From positions 62,001-126,000 of the forward strand of contig CALHGK010000010.1 in the NCBI GenBank assembly GCA_938030095.1: a stretch of 64,000 nucleotides of DNA. Direction: 5' to 3'. Position numbers and translations under genes: made by a program. Of the stretch, positions 62,697 through 64,000 are shown in pieces (positions within the stretch are counted from its first letter, which is position 1; each line of letters begins with the position of its first letter). The notes beneath the pieces were generated by a model that saw only the letters and a list, made by a program, of their open reading frames with translations, was not told the origin of the DNA and ran no database searches. This DNA is from an uncultured Candidatus Saccharibacteria bacterium (GTDB taxonomy: Bacteria; Patescibacteriota; Saccharimonadia; Saccharimonadales; Saccharimonadaceae).

Positions 62697-63650
62697 ATGA
62701 AACATTTTTTACAGACTGAGGCATGGGAGGCCTTTCAACAAGCGCAGCAGCGCCACACGGTGCGGCGGGCAGACAAAGGGTGGCAGTATTATGGCATTAT
62801 CGAGCATGGTCGGCTCAACCATCGGTTGTATGTGCCCTATGGGCCCGAAGCAGATAATGATGCCGCTCAGGAAGCAGCGCTCAAGGATATCATTGCCACT
62901 GGGCGGCAATATGGTGCAGACTTTGTGCGGGTCGACCCCCGGACGACGCGGCTTGAACAGTTGCAGAATCTCGGCTTTCGCAAAGCGAAGAGCCTCCAGC
63001 CAGATCGAACGATTATCAATGATGTGACGATGGATCACGATGCCATCCTGGCTAATGCCAAACAAGCAGTGCGTTACACCTGGCGCAAGAATCAGAAGGC
63101 AGGGGTGCGCTTCCATACCAGTTATGAGCCAGCAGATATCGAGATTTTTCTTGATATGATCCACGATGTCGCTAAGCGCACCGGCATGCAGCCGCATAGC
63201 GATGCGTACTTTCGCCAAATGGCAGAGGTGCTCTTCCCGCGCAAGGCAGCTGGCCTGATGTATGCCACGCTGGAGGACAAGCCGGTTGCAAGCCTCATCT
63301 TCTTTAGTGATGGTACGACGATGGCCTATGCTCACGCGGCGTCCTATACCGCTCAGCGCAACCTCAGCCCAGCCACGGCGCTGGTGGTGTCTGCCCTCTT
63401 CTATGCGCACGATACGGGGCATAAATTCTTCGACTTTTATGGCATTGCGCCAGACGATGTGCCGAAGGACCACTCTTGGGCGGGCTTTACGCACTTCAAG
63501 AAGTCGTTTGGTGGTACGCCAGTGGACTACATCGGCACCTGGGAAAAACCTCTCCATCCACTACGCTACCGGTTGTATCACCTCTATCAAGCACTGTATC
63601 AGCAGGTGCGTAGCCTGCGCCAGGCATCGTATCGTCGCTCGCATAAATAG
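62697..63650 (+). CDS. FemAB-family transferase without helical arm
   Basis: 317 residues, second member of the FemX/FemAB family. MKHFLQTEAWEAFQQAQ starts it; AVRYTWRKNQKAGVRFH near 121 is the conserved region, and DFYGIAPDDVPKDHSW near 254 corresponds to the family's YDFyGi motif, followed by FTHFKKSFGG. The coiled arm of the first copy is missing, as in FmhB-like or lipid II:glycine transferases from some phyla. It may add a different branch residue. A terminator follows 20 nt downstream. Confidence 0.88.
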   Translation: MKHFLQTEAWEAFQQAQQRHTVRRADKGWQYYGIIEHGRLNHRLYVPYGPEADNDAAQEAALKDIIATGRQYGADFVRVDPRTTRLEQLQNLGFRKAKSLQPDRTIINDVTMDHDAILANAKQAVRYTWRKNQKAGVRFHTSYEPADIEIFLDMIHDVAKRTGMQPHSDAYFRQMAEVLFPRKAAGLMYATLEDKPVASLIFFSDGTTMAYAHAASYTAQRNLSPATALVVSALFYAHDTGHKFFDFYGIAPDDVPKDHSWAGFTHFKKSFGGTPVDYIGTWEKPLHPLRYRLYHLYQALYQQVRSLRQASYRRSHK

Positions 63651-63670
63651 CAGCGTGGTATTGCTCAGAG

Positions 63671-63696
63671 AAAGACGCTCGACGGGGCGTCTTTTT
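63671..63696 (+). terminator. Terminator of the second FemAB gene
   Basis: AAAGACGC / GCGTCTTT stem (63671-63678 with 63687-63694), 8-nt loop, then TTAT. Confidence 0.85.
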
Positions 63697-63954
63697 ATAC
63701 CGCCCTCCCCTGCTCCACATGTGTGATTATTAACGAAAGATGATGGCACGAGGGCTATGTCCCGGTGCAAGACTACCAGGTTTGGCGTAATTGAGTGCAT
63801 TATTCACGTGAAATGAGGATGAATGTGTCAGATATATGGCTGAGACTCCCCTATCGCATCTCAATTTTGACTATGAATATAAGTTCGCGTATCTCTGACT
63901 TGCAGATATTTCACCTTACTTTTTGTTATTAATGAGCTGAACTGACGAAGATAG
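63697..63954. other. Non-coding gap at the right end
   Basis: About 260 bp, AT-rich, nothing recognised apart from the promoter candidate at its right end. Confidence 0.4.
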
Positions 63955-63960
63955 TATAAT
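63955..63960 (+). promoter_or_regulatory. -10 box before a partial gene at the right edge
   Basis: TATAAT ending 7 nt before a GTG at 63968. Confidence 0.35.
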
Positions 63961-63967
63961 GACAAAC

Positions 63968-64000
63968 GTGTCACGATATGTGGGACGAAAACCGCCTCTT
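63968..64000 (+). CDS. Possible gene start cut by the right window edge
   Basis: GTG at 63968 opens a frame of 11 codons to the edge (reads VSRYVGRKPPL). It lies 7 nt after a TATAAT, the same arrangement as many first genes here. Too short to identify. Confidence 0.35.
   Translation, partial: MSRYVGRKPPL

Overview
The window looks like a chromosomal segment of a Saccharibacteria (TM7, Patescibacteria/CPR) genome. The reasons are the small compact genes, the rnpA-rpmH-dnaA-dnaN-recF origin block, the reduced envelope set (a MurE-like ligase without its usual N-terminal domain, two FemAB-type proteins, dTDP-rhamnose and ABC glycan export), and a type IV secretion locus of the PrgI/TraC-like/VirB4/VirB6-like kind. 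TGA is used as a stop throughout (for example in ATGA start/stop overlaps), so the UGA-Gly code of Gracilibacteria/Absconditabacteria is excluded. This assignment is inference from gene content; no search could be run. I saw no insertion sequence, prophage or CRISPR array.

Layout. 1-31 kb is mainly a surface polysaccharide region: glmS (cut by the window edge), galE, a cytidylyltransferase, rmlB-NUDIX-rmlC-rmlD, rmlA, several glycosyltransferases, a second rmlD, a Wzx-like flippase, a DUF2142 membrane protein, a secreted lysozyme-like protein with nine ChW-type repeats, and a Wzm/Wzt ABC exporter with two large glycosyltransferases. It also holds sucCD, a GtrB/GtrA-type pair, a cupin phosphomannose-isomerase-like protein and a GT4 enzyme. 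31-38 kb is the replication origin: jag, yidC, rnpA and rpmH leftwards, dnaA, dnaN and recF rightwards, with DnaA boxes on both sides of dnaA. 38-52 kb is a leftward type IV secretion locus with two peptidoglycan hydrolase proteins built in. 52-64 kb holds tRNA-Ser(GGA), a MacB-like ABC pair, a sugar-phosphate isomerase, small unknown genes, a candidate PD-(D/E)XK nuclease, murE, tsaD and two FemAB proteins.

How it works together. GlmS, GalE, RmlABCD and the isomerases supply activated sugars; the glycosyltransferases build rhamnose-containing glycans; the flippase and Wzm/Wzt export them. MurE and the FemAB proteins build peptidoglycan, while the ChW protein and the secretion-linked hydrolases cut it. 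For a host-attached epibiont the secretion locus and glycan coat are plausible host-contact machinery (inference).

Most notable observations: (1) two related ~130-nt structured RNA candidates at 11963-12090 and 29105-29234, with a shared core and a possible pseudoknot; (2) a very common promoter arrangement in which a -10 box lies only 6-10 nt before the start codon with no Shine-Dalgarno, pointing to widespread leaderless transcription of first genes while internal genes keep Shine-Dalgarno sites; (3) a secretion-locus membrane protein fused to a VanY-type peptidase; (4) a GT8 protein lacking the DXD motif and a MurE lacking domain 1 with an altered specificity motif.
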